A stretch of 64,000 nt of DNA from Variovorax boronicumulans (GTDB taxonomy: Bacteria > Pseudomonadota > Gammaproteobacteria > Burkholderiales > Burkholderiaceae_C). The translations under genes were made by a program, and so were the position numbers. Below are positions 38,954 through 48,129 of this stretch, in pieces. The stretch lies in NCBI RefSeq assembly GCF_007677875.1, contig NZ_VEDO01000010.1:124001-188000 (forward strand), written 5' to 3'. The notes beneath the pieces were generated by a model. The model was not told the origin of the DNA. It did not search any database and saw nothing but the letters and a program-made list of their open reading frames with translations. How positions within the stretch are numbered: the first letter of the stretch is position 1; every line of letters starts with the position of its first letter.

Positions 38954-39448
38954 ATGACCGCCTTCGCCCCGCCCGCCTTCCTGGACAAGATCTGCGCCCG
39001 CAGCGATGCGCCCGCGCGCCTGGCCGCCTTGCCGCGCCCCTGGGTGTTCACGAACGGGGTGTTCGACATCCTGCACCGTGGCCATGTGCAGTACCTCGCG
39101 CAGGCACGTGGGCAGGGCGGCAGCCTCATCGTGGCGCTCAACAGCGACGCGTCGGCGCGGCGCCTTGGCAAGGGGCCGGACCGGCCGCTCAACGCCGAGG
39201 CCGATCGCGCCGTGATGATGGCCGCGCTCGGCGCCGTCGACCTCGTGACCTGGTTCGACGAGGACACGCCGCAGGCGCTGATCGGCGAGCTGCGGCCCGA
39301 CCTGATCGTCAAGGGCGGCGACTACGACATGGACAAGCTGCCCGAAACCGCGCTGGTGCGCAGTTGGGGCGGCGACGCGCTGGCGATCCCGTTCGTGGAC
39401 GGCTACTCGACCACCGCGCTGGTGGCACGCATCCGCGACAAACCGTAG
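38954..39448 (+). CDS. rfaE2: D-glycero-beta-D-manno-heptose 1-phosphate adenylyltransferase
   Basis: A 164-residue nucleotidyltransferase making ADP-heptose for the LPS inner core. The motif VFTNGVFDILHRGHVQYLAQAR contains the catalytic HxGH, and VKGGDYDMDKLPET and FVDGYSTTALVARIR are family-specific. It is the separate C-terminal half of HldE, the usual state in Burkholderiales. TAGCAT at 38940-38945 lies 8 bp before the ATG. Its last 46 bp overlap the convergent rhombosortase gene. Confidence 0.94.
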   Translation: MTAFAPPAFLDKICARSDAPARLAALPRPWVFTNGVFDILHRGHVQYLAQARGQGGSLIVALNSDASARRLGKGPDRPLNAEADRAVMMAALGAVDLVTWFDEDTPQALIGELRPDLIVKGGDYDMDKLPETALVRSWGGDALAIPFVDGYSTTALVARIRDKP

Positions 39449-39996
39449 GCCGCCAGCGCGCAGAGCAGCCCGGCCAGCGCGCCCGTGAGGTGCGCGCCCG
39501 TGGCCACGGCGAAGCCCCATTCGGGCTCGAACACCAGCGGCCGGCTCCAGGCCCCCTCCGCCAGCAGCTTGGCCGCCAGGCCCGCTCCCAGCAGGCCCGC
39601 CCACACCTGGTGTCCGCGCGTGAAGGCACAGTGCACCACGAGCACGGCAACGGCCGCATGCAGCACGCCGGACAGGCCGGCATAGCGTTCGATCTGCGGG
39701 AACAGCAGCAAACCCAGCGTGGACAGAGGCCAGGCCGCGAACAGCGCCCAGGCCTGGGCCCGCGGCACCTGCAGTGCCAGACCCAGCACGGCCACAGCCG
39801 CCAGCGCCAGCAGGTTGGCCAGCCCGTGGGCCGCAGAGCGGTGCACGAGCGCGGCGGCCCACCAGGTCATGGCATCGCCCGCGAAGTCGGGCCACCACTC
39901 CCATTCGATCGGGTTGCCGGCCCACCAAGCCATCCCGCTGCCGGCTGCCAGCAGCAGGCACAGCGCGGGCCAGGACCAATCGTCGTTGTGGTTCAC
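39403..39996 (-). CDS. rrtA: Rhomboid-family intramembrane protease, rhombosortase-like
   Basis: A 197-residue integral membrane protein with six hydrophobic helices. The active-site serine lies in GLSGVLHAAVAVLVVHCAF and the catalytic His in TGAHLTGALAGLLCALAAYG; VHRSAAHGLANLLALAAVAV matches the H..HxxxN region. GLSGVLH is characteristic of rhombosortase, which cuts C-terminal GlyGly-CTERM anchors. I use GTG 39996, four bases after the RND pump stop, which suggests it is the last gene of the efflux operon; a start further upstream would overlap that gene. No GlyGly-CTERM protein is apparent in the window. Confidence 0.75.
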   Translation of the reverse strand: MNHNDDWSWPALCLLLAAGSGMAWWAGNPIEWEWWPDFAGDAMTWWAAALVHRSAAHGLANLLALAAVAVLGLALQVPRAQAWALFAAWPLSTLGLLLFPQIERYAGLSGVLHAAVAVLVVHCAFTRGHQVWAGLLGAGLAAKLLAEGAWSRPLVFEPEWGFAVATGAHLTGALAGLLCALAAYGLSRMRATSAVVE

Positions 39997-40000
39997 ATGC

Positions 40001-43000
40001 TCAGTGTGGCACGTGCGCGGCCTCGGGCGGCTGGCGGCGTACCCGGCGCAGGCTGCGGCGGATCCACTGCTCGAAGTCGTCCACATAGGTGAACACGGCC
40101 GGCACCACGAGCAGGCTCAGCACCGTGGAGGTGATGAGGCCGCCGATCACCGCCGTGGCCATGGGCGAGCGGAAGCTCGCGTCGGCCGCGCCCCAGCCGA
40201 CCGCGATGGGCAGCATCCCCGCGCCCATGGCCAGCGTGGTCATGATGATGGGCCGCGCGCGCTTGTGGCAGGCGTCCAGCAGCGCCTCCCAGCGGTTCAT
40301 CCCATGGTCGCGCCGCGCCACGATGGCGTACTCCACGAGAAGAATGGAATTCTTGGTGGCGATGCCCATCAGCATGATGAGGCCGATCAGCGAGGGCATG
40401 GAGAAGCTCTTGTCGGCCACCATGAGGCCCACGAAGGCCCCGCCCAGCGACAGCGGCAGCGCCGCCAGGATGGTCACCGGCTGCAGGAAGTCCTTGAACA
40501 GCAGCACCAGCACGATGTAAATGCAGACCACGCCGGTCAGCATCGCGAGACCGAAGCCCGTGAACAGCTCGCCCATGGCCTCGGCGTCGCCCACGTCGAT
40601 GATGCGCACGCTGGCCGGCAGATTCTTCACGGCCGGAAGCATGCGCACCGCCTCGGTCACGTCGTTCAGGCCGCGCGTGGACAGTTCGATCTCGTAGTTC
40701 ATGTTGCGCGCGCGGTCGTAGCGGCTGATCACGGCCGGCCCGCCGGCCAGCTCCAGGGTGGCCACTTCGCCCAGGCGCACCGGGCCGTGGGCACCGGGCA
40801 CGGCCAGGCTTTCCAGCAGCGCCAGGTCCTGGCGCGCGTCGTCGCGCAACTTGACCATGATGGGCACCTGGCGCTCCGGCAGGTTCAGCTTGGCGAGCTG
40901 GTTGTCGTAATCGCCCATGGTCGCCACGCGCAGCGTGTCCGCAATGGCCGCACTCGTCACGCCCAGGTCGGCGGCGCGCGCGAAGTCCGGCCGCACCACG
41001 ATCTCGGGCCGCACCAGGCTGGCCAGCGAAGTCACATTGCCGATGCCCGGGATCGTGCGCAGCTCGCGCTCCACGTCGGTGGCGGCCTGGCGCAGCGCAT
41101 GCGGGTCCTGGCTGGACAGCGCGAGCACGTACTTGTCGTTGGAGCCACCCAGCCCCACGCCCGTGCGCACGCCGGGCAGGTCCGCCAGCGCGGCGCGGAT
41201 CTGCTGCTCGATCACCTGCTTCTTCGGCCGCTGGCCGCGCGGCGCCAGCTGCAACGTGAGCGTGGCCTTGCGCGCCTCCACGAAGTTGCCCGAGAACGGG
41301 TCGGCGCCCGCACTGCCTGCGCCGATCGCGGTGTAGATGTCGCCGATGTGGTCGATCTTGCGCAGGCGCTGGCGCACCTGTTCGGCCATGGCCATGGTCT
41401 GCTCCAGTTTGGCGCCGGGCGGCAGCTCCACGCGTACCTGGGTCTGCACGTTGTCGTCGGGCGGGATGAAACCCGAAGGCAGCAGCGGGATCAGCGCCAG
41501 CGAGCCGAAGAAGAACACCGTGGCGCCCACCATCGTCATGAAGCGGTGGCGCAGACAGGCCTGGGCCGCACGCATGTACCAGGAGAGCCAGCCGGGCTCC
41601 TTCTCCTGGCCCACCAGCGGCTTGAGCAGGTAGGCCGCCATCATGGGCGTGAGCAGCCGTGCCACCACGAGGGAGGCGAACACCGCCAGCGAAGCGGTCC
41701 ACCCGAACTGTTTGAAGAACTTGCCGACCACGCCGCTCATGAAGGCCGTGGGCAGGAACACCGCGATCAGCGTGAAGGTGGTGGCCACCACCGCCAGCCC
41801 GATCTCCTCGGCCGCCTCCATCGCGGCCTGGTAGGGCGTCTTGCCCATGCGCAGGTGGCGCACGATGTTCTCGACCTCGACGATGGCGTCGTCCACGAGG
41901 ATGCCCACCACGAGGGACAGCGCCAAGAGCGTGATGATGTTGATCGAGAAGCCCAGCAGGTACATGCCGATGAAGGCCGGGATCACCGACAGCGGCAGCG
42001 CCACGGCGGAGACGATGGTGGCGCGCCAGTCGCGCAGGAACAGCCAGACCACCAGCACCGCGAGGACGGCGCCTTCGTAGAGCAGCTTCATCGAGGCGTC
42101 GTATTCCTCGGAAGCGATCTTCACGAAGTCCAGCGTGCGCGTGAGCCGGATGTCGGGGTGGTCGGCCTGCAGCTTCTTGAGCGCCTCTTCCACGCCGGCG
42201 CCGACCTCGACCTCGCTGGCGCCGCGCGAGCGCGCGACCTCGAAGCCCACCACCTGCTTGCCGTTGAGCACCGCCGTGGCGCGCTGCTCGGCCACCGTGT
42301 CCTCCACCGTGGCCACGTCGGAGAGCAGGATGCGCCGCCCGTCCGCCAGCGGGATCTGCATGCGCCGCAGCTCGTCGGCCGATTGCACGGTGCCGATCGT
42401 GCGCACGGGCTGCTCGCTGCCGCCCAGGTCGGCCCGGCCGCCCGCGCTTTCCAGCTGCACCTGGCGCAGTTGGCGCGACACGTCTGCCGCCGTGGCGCGC
42501 AGCGCCTGCAGCTTGGCCGGGTCCAGCGCCACGCGCACCTCGCGCGTCACGCCGCCCACGCGGTTGACGGCGCCCACGCCGCGCACGGCCAGCAGCCGGC
42601 GCGCGACGGTGTCGTCGACGAACCAGGACAGTGCCTCGTCGTCGAGCCGCTCGGAGGAGATCGCGAAAGCCAGGATGGGCTGGGACGCCAGGTCCAGCTT
42701 GGTCACGATGGGATCGCGCAGATCCGTCGGCATGTCCGAGCGCACCCGGCTCACGGCCGAGCGCACGTCGTCCACGGCCTCCTGGATCGGCTTTTCCAGC
42801 ACGAACTCGGCCGCGATGGTGGCCGAGCCGTCGGTCAGCGTGCTCGTGATGTGCTTCAGGCCCTGCAGCGTGGCGATCGAGTTCTCGATCTTTCGCGCCA
42901 CGTCGTTCTCCAGCTGCGCGGGCGAGGCGCCCGGCAGCGCGGCGGTCACGATGACCACGGGCAGGTCCATGTCCGGGAAGTTCTGCACCTTCATGGAATG

Positions 43001-43087
43001 GAAGGCGAACAGCCCGCCCAGTGTCAGCAGCACGAAGAGCATCGCCGCCGGGATGGGGTTCTTGATCGACCAGGAAGACAGGTTCAT
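40001..43087 (-). CDS. RND-family efflux pump, inner-membrane permease
   Basis: A 1028-residue proton-driven exporter of the AcrB/MdtB type. Two repeats of six helices flank large periplasmic domains. The proton-relay Asp pair is in SLVVGILVDDAIVEVENIVRHL on helix 4, and GLIMLMGIATKNSILLVEYAI marks helix 10-11. FPDMDLPVVIVTAALPGASPAQLENDVARKIE is the usual porter-domain start. The specificity is unknown; the MdtB/C-like heavy hydrophobic type handles drugs, detergents or bile-like compounds. It lies 13 bp after the adaptor gene in a tetR-OMF-MFP-RND operon. Confidence 0.95.
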   Translation of the reverse strand: MNLSSWSIKNPIPAAMLFVLLTLGGLFAFHSMKVQNFPDMDLPVVIVTAALPGASPAQLENDVARKIENSIATLQGLKHITSTLTDGSATIAAEFVLEKPIQEAVDDVRSAVSRVRSDMPTDLRDPIVTKLDLASQPILAFAISSERLDDEALSWFVDDTVARRLLAVRGVGAVNRVGGVTREVRVALDPAKLQALRATAADVSRQLRQVQLESAGGRADLGGSEQPVRTIGTVQSADELRRMQIPLADGRRILLSDVATVEDTVAEQRATAVLNGKQVVGFEVARSRGASEVEVGAGVEEALKKLQADHPDIRLTRTLDFVKIASEEYDASMKLLYEGAVLAVLVVWLFLRDWRATIVSAVALPLSVIPAFIGMYLLGFSINIITLLALSLVVGILVDDAIVEVENIVRHLRMGKTPYQAAMEAAEEIGLAVVATTFTLIAVFLPTAFMSGVVGKFFKQFGWTASLAVFASLVVARLLTPMMAAYLLKPLVGQEKEPGWLSWYMRAAQACLRHRFMTMVGATVFFFGSLALIPLLPSGFIPPDDNVQTQVRVELPPGAKLEQTMAMAEQVRQRLRKIDHIGDIYTAIGAGSAGADPFSGNFVEARKATLTLQLAPRGQRPKKQVIEQQIRAALADLPGVRTGVGLGGSNDKYVLALSSQDPHALRQAATDVERELRTIPGIGNVTSLASLVRPEIVVRPDFARAADLGVTSAAIADTLRVATMGDYDNQLAKLNLPERQVPIMVKLRDDARQDLALLESLAVPGAHGPVRLGEVATLELAGGPAVISRYDRARNMNYEIELSTRGLNDVTEAVRMLPAVKNLPASVRIIDVGDAEAMGELFTGFGLAMLTGVVCIYIVLVLLFKDFLQPVTILAALPLSLGGAFVGLMVADKSFSMPSLIGLIMLMGIATKNSILLVEYAIVARRDHGMNRWEALLDACHKRARPIIMTTLAMGAGMLPIAVGWGAADASFRSPMATAVIGGLITSTVLSLLVVPAVFTYVDDFEQWIRRSLRRVRRQPPEAAHVPH

Positions 43088-43100
43088 GGCAGGTCCCGTT

Positions 43101-44252
43101 TCACTTGGCCACGCCCGGCGCCTCGGCCGGCGCCGCGTCGACCACACGCACGAGGTCGCCGTCGTTGAGGAAGCCCGCGCCTTCGGTCACCACGCGCGCG
43201 CCGGCCGGCAGATCCCCAGTGATCTCGATGCGCTCGCCCATGCGCCGTCCGGCCTGCACCTTGCGCATCTGCACGCGGCTGTCGGCCTGCAGCACCATCA
43301 CGGTGTTGAAGCCATCGCGCGGCACCACGGCGGCCTGCGGCACGGTCTGCGCCACACTCTTGCCCAGCGCGAACTCGCCGCGCGCGAACATCCCGGCCTT
43401 GAAGCCCTTGTGGGCCTGTACGGACGGGATGTCGACATAGACCAGGCCGTTGCGCGTCTGCGCGTCCACGGTCGGCGCGATGCTGCGCACCTTGCCCTGC
43501 ACCTGCGCACCGTCAGGCGCCGTCACGCGCACGGGCATGCCCACGGCCAGGCGGCCCAGCTCGGCCGCGCCGACCTCCGCGCGCCACTCGAGCCGGCCCT
43601 GGCGGATCAGCCGAAACAGCTCGGTGCCCGAGCCGACCACGCTGCCGACCGTCGCGCTGCGCGCCGAGATCACGCCGTCGTCCGGCGCCAGGACCTGGGT
43701 GTTGCGCCCGCGCACCTGCTGGGCAGCGAGCACCGCCTCGGCCGCCTCCACGCGGGCCTTGGCGGTCTGCTCGGCGGTCTGGTACTGGGTGATCTGCTGC
43801 TGGCTCAGCGCGCCGGTCTTCTCCAGCGTACGCGCGCGGGCGGCGTTGCCTGCCGCGTCGGCGGCGGTCGCGCGGGCCTCGGCCAGCGCGGCCTTGGCCT
43901 GGGCCACGTCGGCATCCACGGTCTCGGGCGCGAAGCGGGCCAGCACCTGGCCGCGGCGCACCACGTCGCCCACGTTCACCCGCACCTCCGCCAGCCGCAG
44001 GCCGGCGGATTCGGAACCCACGCTGGCCTCCTGCCAGGCGGCAATGTTGCCGTTGGCCGCCAGCGTGACGGGCAGCTCGGCCGGCTCGGGCGCCGCCACG
44101 CGCACGGTCAGCGCCGGGCGGGGCTGGGCTGCGTCAGCCTTGGCCGGCTGCGGCGCTGCTTCGGAAGCAGGCTGGCGCGTGAACCACCAGCCGGCGGCCA
44201 CCAGGGCCAGCACGACGGCGGTGATGGAAACGTTGCGTTGGATACGGGTCAT
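43101..44252 (-). CDS. RND efflux periplasmic adaptor (membrane fusion protein)
   Basis: A 383-residue adaptor with one N-terminal membrane anchor (ISITAVVLALVAAGWWF-like segment), a lipoyl domain (ANGNIAAWQEASVGSESAGLRLAEVRVNVGDVVRRGQVLARF and APDDGVISARSATVGSVVGSG), an alpha-helical hairpin (residues about 125-185), a beta-barrel domain and a C-terminal part. It bridges the permease and the outer-membrane channel. It starts 2 bp after the OMF stop and ends 13 bp before the pump. Confidence 0.94.
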   Translation of the reverse strand: MTRIQRNVSITAVVLALVAAGWWFTRQPASEAAPQPAKADAAQPRPALTVRVAAPEPAELPVTLAANGNIAAWQEASVGSESAGLRLAEVRVNVGDVVRRGQVLARFAPETVDADVAQAKAALAEARATAADAAGNAARARTLEKTGALSQQQITQYQTAEQTAKARVEAAEAVLAAQQVRGRNTQVLAPDDGVISARSATVGSVVGSGTELFRLIRQGRLEWRAEVGAAELGRLAVGMPVRVTAPDGAQVQGKVRSIAPTVDAQTRNGLVYVDIPSVQAHKGFKAGMFARGEFALGKSVAQTVPQAAVVPRDGFNTVMVLQADSRVQMRKVQAGRRMGERIEITGDLPAGARVVTEGAGFLNDGDLVRVVDAAPAEAPGVAK

Positions 44253-44254
44253 GG

Positions 44255-45760
44255 TCAACGGGGCTGCGCGGCGGCAGCCGGGGAAGAGGTGGTGAGAGCG
44301 GCCTGGCCATCTTCGGGGCGGGTCCAGCCGCCGCCGAGCGCGCGGTACAGGGCCACCCAGGCTTCGGTGCGCTCGCGCTGCAGCGCCACGCGCGCGGTCT
44401 GCGCTGCGAACAGCGTGCGGCGTGCGTCTTCCAGCTCGAACAGGCTCGCCAGGCCGCTGTCGTAGCGGGCCTGCGTGGCGTCGAACGAGGCTTGGTAGCC
44501 GGCCACGGCGGTGTCGGCATCGTCGGCGCGCCGGGCCGTGTCCTGCAGCCTGAGCAGGGCCTCCTCGACTTCGCGCACGCCCTGGCGCACCTTGGTGCGG
44601 TACAGCGCCACGGCCTCGTCGTAGCGTGCGTGGGCGGCTTCGGCATTGGCTGCGCGCGCGCCGCCGTCGAAGAGCGGCAGGCTCAACTGCAGCGGGCCGA
44701 TGCTCCAGCTGTTGATGGTCTCGCTGGCGCCCGCGCCGCGCACGTGCAGCGCCGAGATGCTGCCCGACAGCGACAGCCGCGGGTAACGCTGGGCCTGCGC
44801 TGCGCCGGCATCGAAGCTGGCCGCTGCCACGGCCAGCTCGGCTGCGTAGACATCGGGCCGTTGCGCGAGTGCGCGCGCGGGCACGCTGTCCACGCTCTGC
44901 AAGGCGGGCAGCGCCAGGTCGCCGGGGCCGGCGTCCAGCCGCTGTGCCAGGGCCGGCAGCTCCCAGCCCGTCAGGGCCACCAGCGCCTGGCGCTGCAAGG
45001 CGCATTGGGTGCGCTGCTGCGTGAGCCGGGCGGCGGCATCGGCGGCGCTGGCGCGCGTCAGCGCCGCATCGGCCGGCGCGGCGAAACCGGCTTTCTCGGA
45101 CAGCGCGGTCAAGCGTGCGCTCTCGCGGCGCGAGGCCGTGTCCTGTTCGCTGACCGCAAGCTGCCGCGCGCAGGCCCGCTCGGCAAAGTAGGCATTGGCC
45201 GTCTCTGCGGCCACCGCCACGCGGGCCTGGTGCCATTGCGCCTGGCTGGCCGACAGCCGCGCACTAGCTGCGTCGCGCGTGGCGGCCAGACCACCGAACA
45301 GGTCGATCTCCCAGCCTGCCTGCAGGCCAGCCTGCGCGTTCGTGAAGGTCGGCAGCGAAGCCGTGCCGCCCGAGACGCCACCGCTGCCCGTGGACAGCGT
45401 GTTGCCGCGGCTCAGCGACAGGCTGCCGTCCAGCGTCGGCCCCATGGCGGCGCCGGCCTGCACGCGCGTGGCGCGGGCTTCGGCGATGCGTGCGGCCGCG
45501 CTGGCGACGTCGGGGCTCGCGGCCTGCGCGGCGTCAATGAGCTCGACCAGCAGCGCGTCGCCGGACTGGCGCCACCAATCGGCCAGCTGCGGCACGGCGC
45601 CGCCATGCGGCAGAACCGTCTGCGGTGTGTGCCACTGCGCGGGGGTGGGCGCCTGGACAGCGGCCGGTGGCCGCGCGACGCTGCACGCGGCCAGCAGCAG
45701 CGGCAGCCCGGCCAGGGCTAGATGCCGCAGCGCGGGGGAGAGGGAGGAGGAAAAATTCAT
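44255..45760 (-). CDS. Outer-membrane efflux lipoprotein (NodT/OprM family)
   Basis: A 501-residue TolC-like channel with a lipoprotein signal ending LLAAC. Two OEP repeats are present: LLVELIDAAQAASPDVASAAARIAEARATR and, in the second half, DVYAAELAVAAASFDAGAAQAQRYPRLSLSGS, with PLQLSLPLFDGGARAANAEAA typical of the family. Its ATG overlaps the tetR stop by ATGA and it runs into the adaptor gene with a 2-bp gap, so the whole unit is translated together. Confidence 0.94.
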   Translation of the reverse strand: MNFSSSLSPALRHLALAGLPLLLAACSVARPPAAVQAPTPAQWHTPQTVLPHGGAVPQLADWWRQSGDALLVELIDAAQAASPDVASAAARIAEARATRVQAGAAMGPTLDGSLSLSRGNTLSTGSGGVSGGTASLPTFTNAQAGLQAGWEIDLFGGLAATRDAASARLSASQAQWHQARVAVAAETANAYFAERACARQLAVSEQDTASRRESARLTALSEKAGFAAPADAALTRASAADAAARLTQQRTQCALQRQALVALTGWELPALAQRLDAGPGDLALPALQSVDSVPARALAQRPDVYAAELAVAAASFDAGAAQAQRYPRLSLSGSISALHVRGAGASETINSWSIGPLQLSLPLFDGGARAANAEAAHARYDEAVALYRTKVRQGVREVEEALLRLQDTARRADDADTAVAGYQASFDATQARYDSGLASLFELEDARRTLFAAQTARVALQRERTEAWVALYRALGGGWTRPEDGQAALTTSSPAAAAQPR

Positions 45761-46461
45761 TCTTTTCTACGGGTCTTGGTCGCAGCGCTCGCACTGCGGC
45801 GCAGCTTCTCGGCTTCCACCAGGGCCAGCGCATAGCCCACCAGGCGTTCGGCCCAGCGGTCGATGGCAGCGGCGTCGCGCATCAGCCCAGGGTGGATCAC
45901 CCCGACCACGTCGCGCGTGACGAACAGCTGCATGGCCAGGCCCGTGATCGCGAAGGCCAGGCGGTGCAGGTCGTCGTCGGCACGCACGCCCAGGTGGCGC
46001 GCGAGGATGTCCACCAGCACCAGATGTGGGCCCTTGATGTCGCGCTCGACCTCCTGCGCCCACTGGCTGGTGGGTTCCAGCATTTCGCGCAGGTGCAGGC
46101 GCATGCACTGGCGCACGATCTCGCCCTGCTTGAGCGGCTCCACGTAGCCGGTCAGAAACAGCCGCAGCGCCTCGGCCACGGGCAGCTCCGGCGCGCCGCA
46201 CAGGCGCGTCAGGTCGCCCGCGTTGCCGCCCAGCGGCTCGGAGAAACAGGCCGCGTAGAGCCCGGCCTTGTCGCCGAAGTAGTAGCGGATGGCGGCCAGG
46301 TTCACGCCGGCGGCCTGGGCGATGGCGCGCGTCGAGGTCTTGGCGAAGCCGTGGTCGGCGAACAGGGCGAGTGCGGCGGAGAGCAGCTGCGCGCGCGCCT
46401 CCTGCCCGTCGCTGCGTGCGGCGGTCTGGCGGGCGGGGGAGGCGGGCGCGGGCTTGGACAT
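45757..46461 (-). CDS. TetR-family repressor of the efflux operon
   Basis: A 234-residue TetR regulator. The helix-turn-helix is ARAQLLSAALALFADHGFAKTSTRAIAQAAGVNLAAIRYYFGDKAGLYAACF, and the C-terminal ligand domain fits the CerR/DUF1956 group often found with RND pumps. I chose ATG 46461; an upstream start at 46491 would lie within the operator. It is the first gene of the operon (4-bp overlap with the OMF gene) and a perfect palindrome lies 20 bp upstream, so autorepression of the whole pump is expected. Confidence 0.93.
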   Translation of the reverse strand: MSKPAPASPARQTAARSDGQEARAQLLSAALALFADHGFAKTSTRAIAQAAGVNLAAIRYYFGDKAGLYAACFSEPLGGNAGDLTRLCGAPELPVAEALRLFLTGYVEPLKQGEIVRQCMRLHLREMLEPTSQWAQEVERDIKGPHLVLVDILARHLGVRADDDLHRLAFAITGLAMQLFVTRDVVGVIHPGLMRDAAAIDRWAERLVGYALALVEAEKLRRSASAATKTRRKE

Positions 46462-46480
46462 GCGGCGTGCATTACAGCAC

Positions 46481-46502
46481 AGTTCAATCAATTGATTGAA
46501 CT
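46481..46502. promoter_or_regulatory. Perfect 22-bp palindrome, operator of the tetR-efflux operon
   Basis: The arms AGTTCAATCAA and TTGATTGAACT form an unbroken 22-bp palindrome. It lies 20 bp before the tetR ATG, with a TGTAAT -10 between them (46476-46471, minus strand), so it covers the -35 region. The AT-rich operator is conspicuous in this GC-rich DNA. Confidence 0.8.
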
Positions 46503-46559
46503 AAGGCGGGGACCCTTGCAGGGTGATCGCGGTGGTGCGCGCGTCCGGTGCCCGGTGGC

Positions 46560-48002
46560 TCAGTTGCGCGGCGGGCCTGTGCGCTGGTGGCTCAGCGGTG
46601 GCGCGATGTCCTCGAGCGCGCGGCGTTCGGCGTCCACGCCGTGGCGCCAGGCGATCACTGCGGCCACGATCACGAGCGCGGCGCCGACCGCATAGCCCGC
46701 GAACACGTTGGCGCGGCTGCCCGTCTCGATCAGCGCGCCGAACAACGCGGGTGCGGCGAAGCCGCCCATGCCCGCGCCGACCGCGAAGAAGATCGAGATG
46801 GCCAGCGCGCGCATCTCCAGCGGGAACAGCTCGCTGGCCGTCAGGTAGGCGGAGCTGGCCGCAGCCGAGGCCAGGAAGAACACCGCGGACCAGGCCAGGG
46901 TCTGCGTCGTCGCGTCGAACCAGCCCTGCAGGAAGCCCCAGCCCGTCACCAGCAGGGCCAGGCCCGACAGGCCGTAGGTGGCAGCGATCATGGCGCGGCG
47001 ACCGCGGTCGAACAACGGGCCCAGCAGCCACGGCCCCAACACATTGCCGGCCGCGAACGGCAGGATGTACCAGCCCACGGCCGTGGCCGCCACGCCGTAG
47101 AAGCGCGTCAGAACCAGCGCGTAGGTGAAGAAGATCGCGTTGTAGAAGAAGGCCTGCGAAACCATCAGTGCGAGCACCACGGCGCTGCGCCGGCGGTAGT
47201 GGTGCAGCAGCACGCGGGCGACCTCAGCCAGGCCTGGCAGTGCGTTGCGTGCCGGGTCGTCGGTCACGGGCAGCGGCGGCGCCGGGCGCCAGTGCGGATG
47301 TTGGGCCTGCACCTCGGCCTCGATCGCGCGCACGGTGCGTTCGGCTTCGGCCGCGCGGCCATGCGCGAGCAGCCAGCGCGGGCTTTCCGGCACATGGCGG
47401 CGCACCACGAGCACGGCCACGGCCATCACGGCGCCGAGCAGGAAACCCAGGCGCCAGCCCAGCGCCACGTCGAGCCAGGGCAGGTCCAGCAGCACCAGGC
47501 TGAGCGCCGCCCCCATGCCGGCGCCGATCCAGAAACTGCCGTTGATGGCCAAGCTCACGCGGCCGCGCACGCGCGCCGGGATCAGTTCGTCGATGGCCGA
47601 GTTGATGGCCGCGTACTCGCCGCCGATGCCCACGCCGGTGGCGAAGCGGCACAGCGCGAACCAACCGAAGCCGGTCGTGAAGGCCGTAGCCATGGTGGCC
47701 GCCATGTAGACCACGAGCGTGAGCAGGAACAGCCGCTTGCGCCCGAGGCGGTCGGCCATGCGGCCGAACCACAGCGCGCCCACCACGGTGCCCAGCACGT
47801 AGAGCGATCCGGCCCAGCCGACCTGGCTGGCCGAGAGCGCCAGCGTGTCGGGCCTCTCCAGCACACTGCCGAAGGCGCCGACGATGGTGACTTCCAGCCC
47901 GTCGAGCACCCAGGCCACGCCCAGGGCCAGCACCACACGCCAGTGCCAGTTCGACCAGGGCAGGGCGTCCAGACGGGCGGGGAGAGTGCTGGGGGCGGTC
48001 AC
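46560..48002 (-). CDS. MFS transporter, metabolite:H+ symporter type
   Basis: A 480-residue twelve-helix transporter. VVLALGVAWVLDGLEVTIVGA opens helix 1; GRMADRLGRKRLFLLTL is the MFS loop 2-3 motif, and RWLLAHGRAAEAE after PESPRW is the sugar-porter-type motif of the central loop. TASELFPLEMRALAISIFFAVGAG is the second-half equivalent. It is similar to aromatic-acid/sugar-acid symporters; the substrate is unknown. The start is uncertain: I use GTG 48002, because upstream in-frame ATG codons lie under the divergent ParB-like gene and add non-homologous sequence. Confidence 0.87.
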   Translation of the reverse strand: MTAPSTLPARLDALPWSNWHWRVVLALGVAWVLDGLEVTIVGAFGSVLERPDTLALSASQVGWAGSLYVLGTVVGALWFGRMADRLGRKRLFLLTLVVYMAATMATAFTTGFGWFALCRFATGVGIGGEYAAINSAIDELIPARVRGRVSLAINGSFWIGAGMGAALSLVLLDLPWLDVALGWRLGFLLGAVMAVAVLVVRRHVPESPRWLLAHGRAAEAERTVRAIEAEVQAQHPHWRPAPPLPVTDDPARNALPGLAEVARVLLHHYRRRSAVVLALMVSQAFFYNAIFFTYALVLTRFYGVAATAVGWYILPFAAGNVLGPWLLGPLFDRGRRAMIAATYGLSGLALLVTGWGFLQGWFDATTQTLAWSAVFFLASAAASSAYLTASELFPLEMRALAISIFFAVGAGMGGFAAPALFGALIETGSRANVFAGYAVGAALVIVAAVIAWRHGVDAERRALEDIAPPLSHQRTGPPRN

Positions 48003-48129
48003 CGGCGCATGCTGGACCGCACGCCCCGCCGATGCTGCCGGACGGGGCCGCGAGCAGCCGTCGGCTGCCGTGTTGGGCTGCGCTTCTACAATCCGCGCCC
48101 TTTGTGCAGCCCTGCCTCCCACGCCACCC

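Noticed and set aside
39719-43168. Long open frame (about 1149 codons) on the plus strand
   Set aside because: It is the antisense of the RND pump gene. Its predicted product is His/Gly/Arg/Gln-rich with no domain, typical of antisense frames in GC-rich DNA.
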